Translations under genes and position numbers: made by a program | In this document: positions 1 through 7,736 of the stretch, one piece after another | Position numbering within the stretch: the stretch's first letter is position 1 | Layout: each line of letters opens with the position of its first letter | Origin: Flavobacterium aquidurense | Lineage (GTDB): Bacteria > Bacteroidota > Bacteroidia > Flavobacteriales > Flavobacteriaceae | Assembly: GCA_900107365.1 (NCBI GenBank) | Contig: FNPS01000010.1 | Location: 62,001 to 126,000 of the forward strand | Direction of reading: 5' to 3' | DNA: 64,000 nt | Notes under the pieces: generated by a model | What the model was told of the DNA's origin: nothing | What the model saw: only the letters and a program-made list of their open reading frames with translations | The model's database searches: none

Positions 1-2745
1 ATCTTTTACTGTTTCAACATTCTGGCTATTTTTACCTGTACTTTCTAAGATATAAAAGGAACCAATTGGTTGTCCTTGTACTAAGAAAGAGTTGGGTGCT
101 CCCCATGATATATAATCGGTATTTAAAGGAATACCATTAATACTTCCACTTAAATTTAGTACTTCGTTTTTCATGAAAGATACGTTTCCAGCCAATGTTA
201 ATGTGCTGTTCTCAGTTTTAATAACATCATAAGCAAGAGCAACCTCTAAACCTTTGTTTGAAATACTTCCTACATTGGCTTTAATTCTATTGTAAGGATA
301 AGGAGGCTGAGGTACAGTATAGTCAAATAAAAGATTATCTGTAGTAGAATCGTAAACATCGACACTACCTCTTAATCTGTTGTCAAAAAGACCAAAATCA
401 AGTCCGATGTTAGTTTGTTTTTTTGTTTCCCATTTCAAATCAGCATTTGCATTTTGAGAAATGGTAAAATTAGTGATAATAGAACCTCCAAAATAAATAT
501 TTCCAGCGCTATCAACCAATGGCAAAGAGGTTTGTGGATTAAGACCTTGTTGGTTTCCCGTTACACCATATCCAACACGTAATTTTAATTCATTAAACAA
601 ATTTTGATTAGTCATAAATGACTCTTTATTAATTTGCCAGGCCACAGATGCTGAAGGGAAATTTCCCCATTTGTTATTTGCACCAAATACAGATGAACCA
701 TCTCGTCTGATACTTGCTGTTAATAAATAACGATCTAATAAAGAGTAGTTTAATCTTCCTAAATAAGAAACTAAAGATCTGTCATTTTTATAAGATCTGA
801 TATCTGAAGCTCTAACCTTAGACATGTCACCAAATTGAAGCGCATTGTAAGTAGCTTCATCACTAATAAAACCTCTTGCCTGAGTATAATTACCCTGATA
901 AGTTTGGCTTTGCCATTCGTATAAAGCCAATGCATTAAAGCTATGGATTCCGAAAGTTCTTTTATAGTTAACACTTAAATTGGTTAATTTTTCATTTTGT
1001 CTTTTGTTATCGATATTAGCAAAACCATTTTGCTCAATTGCATTAGAATCTGTTGATTCTGCCGGCATGTAATATCCTTGAGTTGAATTTGTTTTTCTCC
1101 AGCTACCAAACCAGTTTGCTGAAAAACCTTTTCCTAAATCCAAATCTGCCTTTAAACTTCCGAATAAATTATCCTCTTGTTTTTCATTTGTAACTTCTTG
1201 AGCAGCTGCATAAGGATTTAAATAATGAAATACGGTTGAATCTGTAAAGTAAGTTCCATCTGTATTAAAAACAGGATCTGTTGGTCTTGCCAATAATGCA
1301 TTTGTGATCAAATTTGACATATAAGCTACAGTTCCTATACTACCAATACTGCTTGTTGTATTATTGACTCCTGTATTTAAATTAAAAGTTAATTTTAATT
1401 TGTCATTAAGAGCCAATTGTGTTGCCTGAAGACGACCAATATATTTTTGATTGCTTGAATTAATTACCACTCCATCTTGCATAATAGCCGTAATAGACGC
1501 TCTGTAATTAAACTTATCTGTTCCTCCACCAAATGATAATGTGTGTGTTTGCGTAATTCCGGTTTGAGTCAAAAGACCGTACCAATTTGTGTTTGAACCG
1601 TGATTTGAAGACGCAGGAACACCAACACTTTGGGCTGTTTTCCACCATTCCTCTGCATCAAGCATATCTAATTTTTTTGGAATAAAATCGATAGATGTAT
1701 ATCCTACATATTCCATCGTTGTTTTTCCGGCTTTATTCTTTTTAGTAGTTACGATAATAACTCCAGGCGCTCCTCTAGAACCGTAGACTGCAGTAGCAGA
1801 AGCATCTTTTAATACATCTATCGTTTCAATTTCGCTTGGCGGAACCTGGTTTAATAAATCCATATTTCCCTGAATTCCATCAACAACAACTAGCGGATCA
1901 TTTCCTCCAATTAAGGAAGAAATACCTCTAATACGAACGCTAGGTCCTGCACCTGGTTCGCTACCTATTTGCGTAATATTTACACCAGCAGCTTTTCCTG
2001 AAATCAATGATAACGGATTTGAAATAGCACCCTGATTCATGTCTTTTGCAGCAATTGAAGAAACAGCTCCGGTAACATCTTTTCTTGCTGTAGAACCATA
2101 ACCAACCACAACAATTTCTTGTAAGTTTGTAGCATCAGGAATAAGTTGAATATTGATAACACTTTGGTTGGCAACGACCTTTTTTTCTTTATATCCAACA
2201 AAAGTTACTATAATTACAGATGAACTGCTTTCAACAGTAATTTTGTATTTCCCGTCAAAATCTGTAACCATACCATTTCTTGTTCCTTCTTCAAGAATAG
2301 AAGCTCCTGGCAAAGGCAAACCGTTTTCATCAGTAATAATCCCCGAAACCGTTTGCTTTTGATATATAATAGCTTCAGTTTTAAGTTCTGGCTTTTTTAA
2401 AATGATTTGAGTATCTCTAATTTTAAATTCAGTTGGAGTTCCTTTAAAAAGTTTATCCAGAACAATATTTATTGGCTGATCTTTTACAGAAATTGAAATC
2501 GTTCGATCTAAATCGATGTCATTCAGTTTGTAAATAAACCTGAAATCTGTTTTTTGTTCTATGGTCTCAATAACCTTTTCGATTGTTGAATTGTTTAATT
2601 CAAGGGTTACTTTTGTTTTTTGGGCATAAGTATTCCCTCTAATATTAAACATGGCGACCAAAATAAGTAGTGTAGTTAGTTTCAATTTTAGGTCATTTTG
2701 GAACACTCGGTATAAAAACCCAGTATTCTTTGATTTTTTTTTCAT
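1..2745 (-). CDS. SusC/RagA-family TonB-dependent receptor with STN domain (3' end beyond window)
   Basis: Outer-membrane TonB-dependent importer of the SusC class, which normally works with a SusD lipoprotein to bring oligosaccharides or peptides into the periplasm. I translated it directly: it opens with MKKKSKNTG and a hydrophobic export segment. Next comes an STN (secretin/TonB short N-terminal) domain at about residues 50-120, then a carboxypeptidase-regulatory-like domain (GIITDENGLPLPGASI, about 145-220), then a plug with EIVVVGYG and the SusC hallmark VLKDASATAVYGSRGA. Only 915 codons are present; the barrel and stop codon lie to the left of base 1. The STN domain is what such receptors use to touch a FecR anti-sigma factor, and exactly that gene lies upstream. 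The frame is open throughout. The substrate cannot be read from this segment. Confidence 0.93.
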   Translation of the reverse strand, partial: MKKKSKNTGFLYRVFQNDLKLKLTTLLILVAMFNIRGNTYAQKTKVTLELNNSTIEKVIETIEQKTDFRFIYKLNDIDLDRTISISVKDQPINIVLDKLFKGTPTEFKIRDTQIILKKPELKTEAIIYQKQTVSGIITDENGLPLPGASILEEGTRNGMVTDFDGKYKITVESSSSVIIVTFVGYKEKKVVANQSVINIQLIPDATNLQEIVVVGYGSTARKDVTGAVSSIAAKDMNQGAISNPLSLISGKAAGVNITQIGSEPGAGPSVRIRGISSLIGGNDPLVVVDGIQGNMDLLNQVPPSEIETIDVLKDASATAVYGSRGAPGVIIVTTKKNKAGKTTMEYVGYTSIDFIPKKLDMLDAEEWWKTAQSVGVPASSNHGSNTNWYGLLTQTGITQTHTLSFGGGTDKFNYRASITAIMQDGVVINSSNQKYIGRLQATQLALNDKLKLTFNLNTGVNNTTSSIGSIGTVAYMSNLITNALLARPTDPVFNTDGTYFTDSTVFHYLNPYAAAQEVTNEKQEDNLFGSLKADLDLGKGFSANWFGSWRKTNSTQGYYMPAESTDSNAIEQNGFANIDNKRQNEKLTNLSVNYKRTFGIHSFNALALYEWQSQTYQGNYTQARGFISDEATYNALQFGDMSKVRASDIRSYKNDRSLVSYLGRLNYSLLDRYLLTASIRRDGSSVFGANNKWGNFPSASVAWQINKESFMTNQNLFNELKLRVGYGVTGNQQGLNPQTSLPLVDSAGNIYFGGSIITNFTISQNANADLKWETKKQTNIGLDFGLFDNRLRGSVDVYDSTTDNLLFDYTVPQPPYPYNRIKANVGSISNKGLEVALAYDVIKTENSTLTLAGNVSFMKNEVLNLSGSINGIPLNTDYISWGAPNSFLVQGQPIGSFYILESTGKNSQNVETVKD

Positions 2746-2795
2746 AATTTTGTTAATTGATTGTAGTTAATTCGTTATATTCAATCACTTAGTTA

Positions 2796-2824
2796 ATCGG
2801 AAATTGTTCGCAGCTCTTTCCGAT
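2796..2824. other. hairpin between fecR and susC genes
   Basis: An inverted repeat with 8-bp arms (ATCGGAAA / TTTCCGAT) lies in the 128-bp gap between the anti-sigma gene and the receptor gene. On the minus strand it is not followed by a T-run, so it does not look like a normal terminator for that direction. It could be a processing or stability hairpin that sets unequal expression of the two genes. That role is inference. Confidence 0.4.
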
Positions 2825-2873
2825 TTTTTTATTTTAGTATTTTCTCATCATGTTTTTTCATTGGTTTTAGTGG

Positions 2874-4052
2874 TTATTTAATTAGTATTTGATTGTTTTT
2901 TATCGTGTAATTAATGCCATGAATGTCATTAAAATAGCTCATTACTTTTTCTATTGATTCATCACTGAAACTAGCATTGAATTTTTCATTTGCCAGTTTT
3001 TCGTTTTTATTTACAATAGTTACGTTGTATCGTCTTTCTAATTTGGTAATAATGTTTTTGAAAGTCATATTTCTGAAAGTCAGTCCGCCATTGATCCATG
3101 AAGTGTAAATATCTGTAATAACAGGTTTTGTAAAAATCATGTTATTTTCTTTATTAAAACTTCCTTTGTAACCCGGTTTTAGGACCGTATTTTTATCAGC
3201 ATCAAATTCTTCGTTTATGTTGTACATTCCAACTGAACCTTCAACCAAAACAACATCTGTTACAGCATCTTCAGGATAATTTGAAACATTAAAATGAGTT
3301 CCTAAAACACGTACATTCAAATTGTCTGCATTAACAATAAATGGATGCTTTTTATCTTTCGCAACATCAAAAAAAGCTTCTCCATCTAAAAACACTTGTC
3401 TGTTTTCGCCAGCAATAAATTTCACAGGATATTTTAAAGTTGTCCCGGAGTTTAAATGAACAAGCGTACCGTCAGACAATTGCAATTGAAATCTTTTACC
3501 ATATGGAATTTTAATAGTATTATAAGTTACTTTCTCTAAATCAGAATTATTGTCGTAAACAATTGTACTTCCGTTCTGATTTGCCACTACATTTCCGTCA
3601 GCATCTCTAACTTCAACTTTGTTATTTTCAGAAATAATCTGAACATTCCCATTTTCTAACTGCAAGACAATGTCTGTACTTTTGACATCGAATTTTGGTT
3701 CTGTTTTAGTATTGAAAGCTCCTTTTTGATAAGCGAGCCCAATTCCTAATAAAACAACTACCGAAGCGGCAATCGAAATGTATTTTCTGAAATTTGATTT
3801 TTTTGGATGTAATTCAATTGTAGTTTCATTTTCTTTTGATGCTGATAAAATGTTTAAGAAAATATCATCGGCAGTTTGCTGATTCATTTTTGGCATTTCG
3901 CCCAAAAGATTTTGAATGTCTTCTACAGTCGGAAAATCGTCTGTAAGTTGATTTTTTTTGTAATACGCAATTACTTCATTTGTTTCTTCAGGTGTACACT
4001 GGTTTAAAACAAACTTTTGTAAAAGGGTTTTTATTTCAGAATTTGAATTCAT
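2874..4052 (-). CDS. FecR-family anti-sigma factor
   Basis: Inner-membrane anti-sigma regulator of the FecR family, 392 aa. A cytoplasmic N-terminal domain (about 1-85) would hold the sigma factor. A single membrane helix follows at about 88-107 (YISIAASVVVLLGIGLAY), then a periplasmic FecR domain (about 165-290, with IPYGKRFQLQLSDGTLVHLNSG) and a C-terminal DUF4974-like domain (about 315-392) that resembles STN folds. It lies between the ECF sigma gene and the STN-bearing SusC receptor, all on one strand, which is the classic sigma/FecR/TonB-receptor layout of Bacteroidota. In the family model, receptor occupancy is passed through the STN domain to FecR, which then frees the sigma factor. 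ATG start; no defect seen. Confidence 0.95.
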   Translation of the reverse strand: MNSNSEIKTLLQKFVLNQCTPEETNEVIAYYKKNQLTDDFPTVEDIQNLLGEMPKMNQQTADDIFLNILSASKENETTIELHPKKSNFRKYISIAASVVVLLGIGLAYQKGAFNTKTEPKFDVKSTDIVLQLENGNVQIISENNKVEVRDADGNVVANQNGSTIVYDNNSDLEKVTYNTIKIPYGKRFQLQLSDGTLVHLNSGTTLKYPVKFIAGENRQVFLDGEAFFDVAKDKKHPFIVNADNLNVRVLGTHFNVSNYPEDAVTDVVLVEGSVGMYNINEEFDADKNTVLKPGYKGSFNKENNMIFTKPVITDIYTSWINGGLTFRNMTFKNIITKLERRYNVTIVNKNEKLANEKFNASFSDESIEKVMSYFNDIHGINYTIKNNQILIK

Positions 4053-4102
4053 TACGAATTGTTTTTTAGGTCCGGTTCTGATATAATACAGTTGAAAGGA
4101 AG

Positions 4103-4117
4103 TTGAGTACTACTCAA
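4103..4117. promoter_or_regulatory. short palindrome upstream of fecR
   Basis: TTGAGT-ACT-ACTCAA is a perfect 6-bp inverted repeat about 50 bp before the fecR start, in an otherwise AT-rich leader. It may be a regulator site or only a chance palindrome; I see no second copy. Confidence 0.25.
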
Positions 4118-4247
4118 ACGTTGTAAATTTTTTAATTTTAACATTTACAGAAAGCGAAAAAGCTTGTTAAGTACTGATTTTGCTGATTTTTTGCATTAAA
4201 AATATTTTTTAAATTTTTTTTATTTTTTTTGCAAAATCGTAGTTTTT

Positions 4248-4345
4248 GTCATTTCGATGAAGGAGAAATCCTCGCAAGTAACTCCGCAACAATAATCCAA
4301 TCTTTGTCGAGCTCCTCACGAGGATTTCTCCTTCGTCGAAATGAC
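4248..4345. repeat. 98-bp intergenic palindrome of the GTCATTTCGA type
   Basis: A long imperfect inverted repeat. The left arm begins GTCATTTCGATGAAGGAG and the right arm ends CTTCGTCGAAATGAC, with both arms carrying the GAGGATTTCTCC / GGAGAAATCCTC word. It occupies most of the gap between the sigma and fecR genes. The palindrome is visible directly. From general knowledge, elements opening with GTCATTTCGA are common between genes in Flavobacterium, so I take it to be a dispersed REP/MITE-like repeat. No coding capacity. Confidence 0.75.
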
Positions 4346-4378
4346 AAGATCGGCGTCAGTTTTAAATTTGCGGTTAAA

Positions 4379-4412
4379 CAAAAAAAAATCATCCGAAAAG
4401 GATGATTTTGAT
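4379..4412 (-). terminator. rho-independent terminator after the ECF sigma gene
   Basis: A hairpin with arms AAAATCATCC / GGATGATTTT lies 22 bp past the sigma stop codon and is followed on the minus strand by a T-run. It probably separates the sigma transcript from fecR and susC, so those need read-through or their own promoter. Confidence 0.75.
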
Positions 4413-4431
4413 GGTCTGTGGTTATTTTGGT

Positions 4432-4995
4432 TTAGATAATTTCGTCATGAAGGTGAAAAAAGACTCGCATTGATTCTAATGCTTTACTCATTTGGTTCCT
4501 CACTGTATTTATAGAGATGCCGAGTTCCTGACTTATTTCTTCGTAACTCATGCCTTTCTTTCGGGACATTTTAAATATTTGCTTTCGTTTTGGAGGGAGC
4601 TGCTTCATGGCCTGTTTCCGAAGCTTTTTACAATCGGCTTCGCGAATGGAATAGTCGCCATATTCATGCGATTTTTGACTTTCGTAAAAAACGGCTTCTT
4701 TAAGAGCCAAATCATTGGCAGCTTTATTTAGGGTGTTAAAAGCCTGATTTCTTGCAATGGTAAAAATATAAGCTTTAAACGATTGTTCTGCATTTAGGTT
4801 TTCGCGATGCTGCCATACTTTCATAAAAACATCCTGAACATTTTCTTCGGCGGCCTCCTTCGATTTTAAAAGACTAATGCTATACCCATAGATATCTTGA
4901 TAGTAGTGATCAAAAAGTTGGCGAAATGCTTTTTCGTTGCCACTTTTGAGCTCACTAACTAGTAATTGTTCGCTATGGTTTTTTGTTTCTGGCAA
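4432..4995 (-). CDS. ECF RNA polymerase sigma factor, FecI/Bacteroidetes family
   Basis: 187-aa extracytoplasmic-function sigma factor that should redirect RNA polymerase to the adjacent uptake genes. Region 2 spans about residues 20-90 (FDHYYQDIYGYSISLLKSKEAAEENVQDVFMKVW) and region 4 about 130-180 (LPPKRKQIFKMSRKKGMSYEEISQELGISINTVRNQM), which contains the helix-turn-helix. The first usable codon is TTG at 4995: tracing the frame upstream I find no ATG before a stop. Its partners are the FecR gene and the STN-type SusC downstream. A good promoter (5067-5096) lies about 65 nt upstream. The weak TTG start may keep levels low, which is inference. Confidence 0.93.
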   Translation of the reverse strand: MPETKNHSEQLLVSELKSGNEKAFRQLFDHYYQDIYGYSISLLKSKEAAEENVQDVFMKVWQHRENLNAEQSFKAYIFTIARNQAFNTLNKAANDLALKEAVFYESQKSHEYGDYSIREADCKKLRKQAMKQLPPKRKQIFKMSRKKGMSYEEISQELGISINTVRNQMSKALESMRVFFHLHDEII

Positions 4996-5066
4996 TTTAA
5001 TTAGTCTTTTATTTAATTCTAATTATACTTGGCTGTCAAACAGAAGATTGTTGTTTGACTTCACAG

Positions 5067-5096
5067 CAAATATATAAAAATATTATTCGCAACAAA
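5067..5096 (-). promoter_or_regulatory. promoter of the ECF sigma gene
   Basis: On the minus strand TTTG (5096-5093), an 18-bp spacer and TATATTTG (5074-5067) match the Bacteroidota primary-sigma promoter. The predicted RNA start near 5061 leaves a leader of about 65 nt. This suggests the sigma gene is made by the housekeeping polymerase. The rest of the 369-bp gap 4996-5364 holds only AT-rich sequence and the next gene's terminator. Confidence 0.65.
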
Positions 5097-5291
5097 TGAT
5101 ATGTAAAAAAACTTAATTCTTATTTTTCTAACATTTTTTGAACGAATGAGGTAAAAACAGCCCGAAAGTGGCTTTTTATCAAGTAAGTGTATTTTTGACA
5201 CTTTGCTAAATTGTAATTTAATTTAGAATTTGTCTTTTGAGAATATTCTTATTTGCGAAAATGAAAATTTGAAAAGAAATTAAAATACAAG

Positions 5292-5334
5292 CAAAAAAAA
5301 ATCCCTTTGTCTTGTTTGAAAAGACAAAAGGATT
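5292..5334 (-). terminator. terminator after the ACT-like gene
   Basis: Stem AATCCTTTTGTCTT / AAGACAAAGGGATT (one mismatch) read on the minus strand, followed by a run of about nine T. It lies about 30 bp past the stop of the gene at 5365. Confidence 0.8.
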
Positions 5335-5364
5335 GTATAATAAAATCTTAGTAGCTTATAAAAA

Positions 5365-6021
5365 TTAGTTTTTCAGATCTTTAATTACTTTAAAAGCAAC
5401 ATCAACCTGATCTTCTCCTACCAAAATGGTAAATTCATTTGAAGTTGAAATTACCTCGTTTATGATGATTCCTTCCCAAGCCAAACGTTGGAAAATGAAA
5501 TAATAAATACCAGGAACTACAATATTTTCTTTTGGTAATTTTACTGTAATGGAAGCCAGATTATCTAATTTCTGAATCAGTTTTTCGCGCATAAAGTGTT
5601 TTTCAACCAAATGATTTACACTACTGCTGACAACAATATTGGTTTCATTTACGCCACGAGATGAAGTATAAAAAATATCAGATAAAGCATTAATATCAGA
5701 AATTAAATCGGCTTGTTTGTTTAAAACAGTTTCTGAAGCTGCGAATGTGTAATCCGTCAATTCAGAACGAACCGTAATTTCACCAATATTCTTGATTACT
5801 TTATTGATTTTGTGGTTCAATTTAAAATCTAATTCTTCGGTAAGTCTTTTAAGAGACATTACAACAGCGCCTTGTTTTACTTCTTTGCCAAATTCACTTT
5901 CTAACTCGGTCATAATGTTCCGGGACAGGGAGGTTAAATTAATTATTCCTAGAGATAATGCATTTAATAAAAACGGCTTGGTTTTGATGTAATTTTCGAC
6001 GATAGAAGAAACGGTTTTCAT
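5365..6021 (-). CDS. ACT-domain-like protein (aspartate-kinase regulatory-region type), function unknown
   Basis: 218-aa cytoplasmic protein starting MKTVSSIVENYIKTKPFLL. The first half (about 1-110) is helical and looks like a DNA-binding or dimerisation module (RNIMTELESEFGKEVKQGAVVMSLKRLTEEL). The second half (about 135-218) has the pattern of paired ACT domains (NLASITVKLPKENIVVPGIYYFIFQRLAWEGIIINEVIS... EFTILVGEDQVDVAFKVI), like the C-terminal part of aspartate kinases but with no kinase domain. I place the start at 6021: the frame is open further upstream, but that part is low-complexity and would overlap yraN. An amino-acid-sensing regulator is a reasonable guess, no more. Confidence 0.75.
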   Translation of the reverse strand: MKTVSSIVENYIKTKPFLLNALSLGIINLTSLSRNIMTELESEFGKEVKQGAVVMSLKRLTEELDFKLNHKINKVIKNIGEITVRSELTDYTFAASETVLNKQADLISDINALSDIFYTSSRGVNETNIVVSSSVNHLVEKHFMREKLIQKLDNLASITVKLPKENIVVPGIYYFIFQRLAWEGIIINEVISTSNEFTILVGEDQVDVAFKVIKDLKN

Positions 6022-6142
6022 AATTTTTTTTCTTTTTTTTTGTAATGTAATTGTGTTGGTTTGGTGTAATAGTGATGTTATAAATCTTTGCAAATATAAA
6101 TAAAAAAACAATTTGTTACAATTATAACAATAAAAATTTATG

Positions 6143-6514
6143 TTAAAAATGATAAAAAGCGTCGGTAAGATGTTCAATTGCAAATGTTTCGCCGTCTTTA
6201 TGGATCGCAATGATGTCAAAACGAACCTCCATTGCATCATCAAAATCCATTTCCCTATCGTTTATGTAGGCATTTACTGCTTTTATGAGTAATTGAATTT
6301 TTTTTGGTTTTACAAAATCCTGCGGATCTCCAAAATCTAAACTCGATCTTGTTTTAACTTCAACAATGGCCAAATAGTTATCTTTTTGTGCAATGATGTC
6401 AATTTCAGCCTTTTGAAAAGTCCAGTTTCGATCTAGAATTTCATATCCATTTTCCTGAAGGTATTTTGCGGCCAGTTTTTCTCCTTCTTTTCCTAGTTCA
6501 TTGTGTTCAGCCAT
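6143..6514 (-). CDS. YraN/UPF0102-family nuclease-fold protein
   Basis: 123-aa protein of the widespread YraN family, a small restriction-endonuclease-like fold of unsettled function, often linked to DNA processing. The family signature is clear: G-x-x-GE-x-x-A at residues 8-15 (GKEGEKLAAKYL), then NW.......EIDIIA (37-42) and VEVKTRSS (52-59), which together give the E-D-E-K active-site pattern of the PD-(D/E)XK superfamily. The length is normal. It stands alone between the ACT-like gene and an intergenic repeat. Confidence 0.9.
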   Translation of the reverse strand: MAEHNELGKEGEKLAAKYLQENGYEILDRNWTFQKAEIDIIAQKDNYLAIVEVKTRSSLDFGDPQDFVKPKKIQLLIKAVNAYINDREMDFDDAMEVRFDIIAIHKDGETFAIEHLTDAFYHF

Positions 6515-6560
6515 TTTTTTGAGTTTTCAGTGGCAGCTGTGCTGTGCGTGTTAGTAATTT

Positions 6561-6620
6561 CACGCAAAGACGCAAAGTCGCAAAGTTTTAATTTACTTTA
6601 CGACTTTGCGTCTTTGCGTG
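6561..6620. repeat. CGCAAAG-type intergenic inverted repeat
   Basis: The word CGCAAAG is repeated three times (CACGCAAAGACGCAAAG, then TCGCAAAG) and then mirrored as CTTTGCGTCTTTGCGTG, giving a 60-bp hairpin-forming element. A relative lies at 37854-37900. It sits between yraN and the LD-carboxypeptidase gene. Similar elements are common between genes in Flavobacterium (general knowledge). Confidence 0.75.
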
Positions 6621-6671
6621 ATTTTATGTGGTATTTTGATATCCCTATTTAAAGAATATTGAGAAGGAATA

Positions 6672-7676
6672 TTACTTTTTAAAAGTAAGTGTGCTTCCAG
6701 ATGCATTTACATCAATAGTTACAGTATTTCCCATAATCAGAGCTCTATTGTCCTGAATATGCCCCGCAGGAAAATTGAAGATTACAGGAATATTATATTT
6801 TTTGGTTACATCGTCTATAATTTCAACAGCATTTTTACCCCATGGAACTTCATTGTCTTTCATTTTTGTCATTCCTCCAACAACAATTCCTTTCAGGCTC
6901 TCGATGCAGCCATTACGACGAAGATTCATCATCATACGATCAATATGATACAAATATTCATCTAAATCTTCTATAAATAAAATCTTGTCCTTGCAGTCTA
7001 TAGCCGATGGAGATCCTAACAAACTGTACAAAATAGATAAATTTCCACCCACTAATTCACCAGTTGCTGTTCCGAAACGATTCATTTTGTCCGGACCAAC
7101 AGAGTAAGATAAAGGCTCCCCAAACAAACTCGCTTTCATAGAACTAATAGCTGCCGGAGTTGCGCGTGGAATCGTTACAGGCATTACACCATGAATCGAT
7201 TTATAGCCCATTGTATTTAAATGGTTGTGTAAAACCGTAACATCACTAAAACCAATAATCCATTTTGGATGTTGTTTGAATTTCGTGAAGTCTAATAAAT
7301 CAAGCATTCTAACAGTTCCGTACCCACCGCGAACACACCAAATCGCCTTAATATTCGGATTGTCCAATTGCTTCTGAAAATCAGCTGCACGTTGCTCATC
7401 TGTTCCGGCTAATTGGTTGTAATCAAGTCCAATTGTGCTTCCAATAACAGCTTCTAATCCCCAGCTATGTAATAAATCTATAGTAGGCTTAAGGTTGTCG
7501 TCGATATTTTTTCGGGCAGTTGCTAAAAGTGCTATGGTATCTCCTTTTTGTAAATAAGGTGGTGTGATCATGGTTTGTTGAGATTGACAGGTGAATGATT
7601 GCAAAGCAAAAATAAGAAATACGAATTTATAGCGTATAGAGAATTTCTTTAAGTAACGGATATTTTCCTTTTTCAT
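6672..7676 (-). CDS. S66-family LD-carboxypeptidase, exported
   Basis: 334-aa muramoyltetrapeptide (LD-) carboxypeptidase of peptidase family S66, which trims the terminal D-Ala from cell-wall tetrapeptides. The expected triad can be placed: nucleophile Ser144 in GFSDVT, Glu236 in FIEDLDE and His306 in FPAGH. The spacing is close to that of characterised LdcA. The N-terminal 33 residues contain a positively charged start and a hydrophobic stretch (FVFLIFALQSFTCQSQ), so export is likely; Cys30 could be a lipidation site, though the lipobox is not canonical. Many homologues are cytoplasmic recycling enzymes, so an exported form is worth noting. The gene stands between two exported-protein genes on the same strand. 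Confidence 0.92.
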   Translation of the reverse strand: MKKENIRYLKKFSIRYKFVFLIFALQSFTCQSQQTMITPPYLQKGDTIALLATARKNIDDNLKPTIDLLHSWGLEAVIGSTIGLDYNQLAGTDEQRAADFQKQLDNPNIKAIWCVRGGYGTVRMLDLLDFTKFKQHPKWIIGFSDVTVLHNHLNTMGYKSIHGVMPVTIPRATPAAISSMKASLFGEPLSYSVGPDKMNRFGTATGELVGGNLSILYSLLGSPSAIDCKDKILFIEDLDEYLYHIDRMMMNLRRNGCIESLKGIVVGGMTKMKDNEVPWGKNAVEIIDDVTKKYNIPVIFNFPAGHIQDNRALIMGNTVTIDVNASGSTLTFKK

Positions 7677-7736
7677 ATTTTCCTTTTTCGTTCGCTTAAA
7701 ATTATAAAATTATTTTTTAAATCGGTTTCGATTGTT

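Noticed and set aside
6022-6243. Longer N-terminus of the ACT-like protein
   Set aside because: It would add 74 residues of low-complexity, hydrophobic sequence and overlap yraN by about 100 bp; ATG 6021 gives a normal protein.
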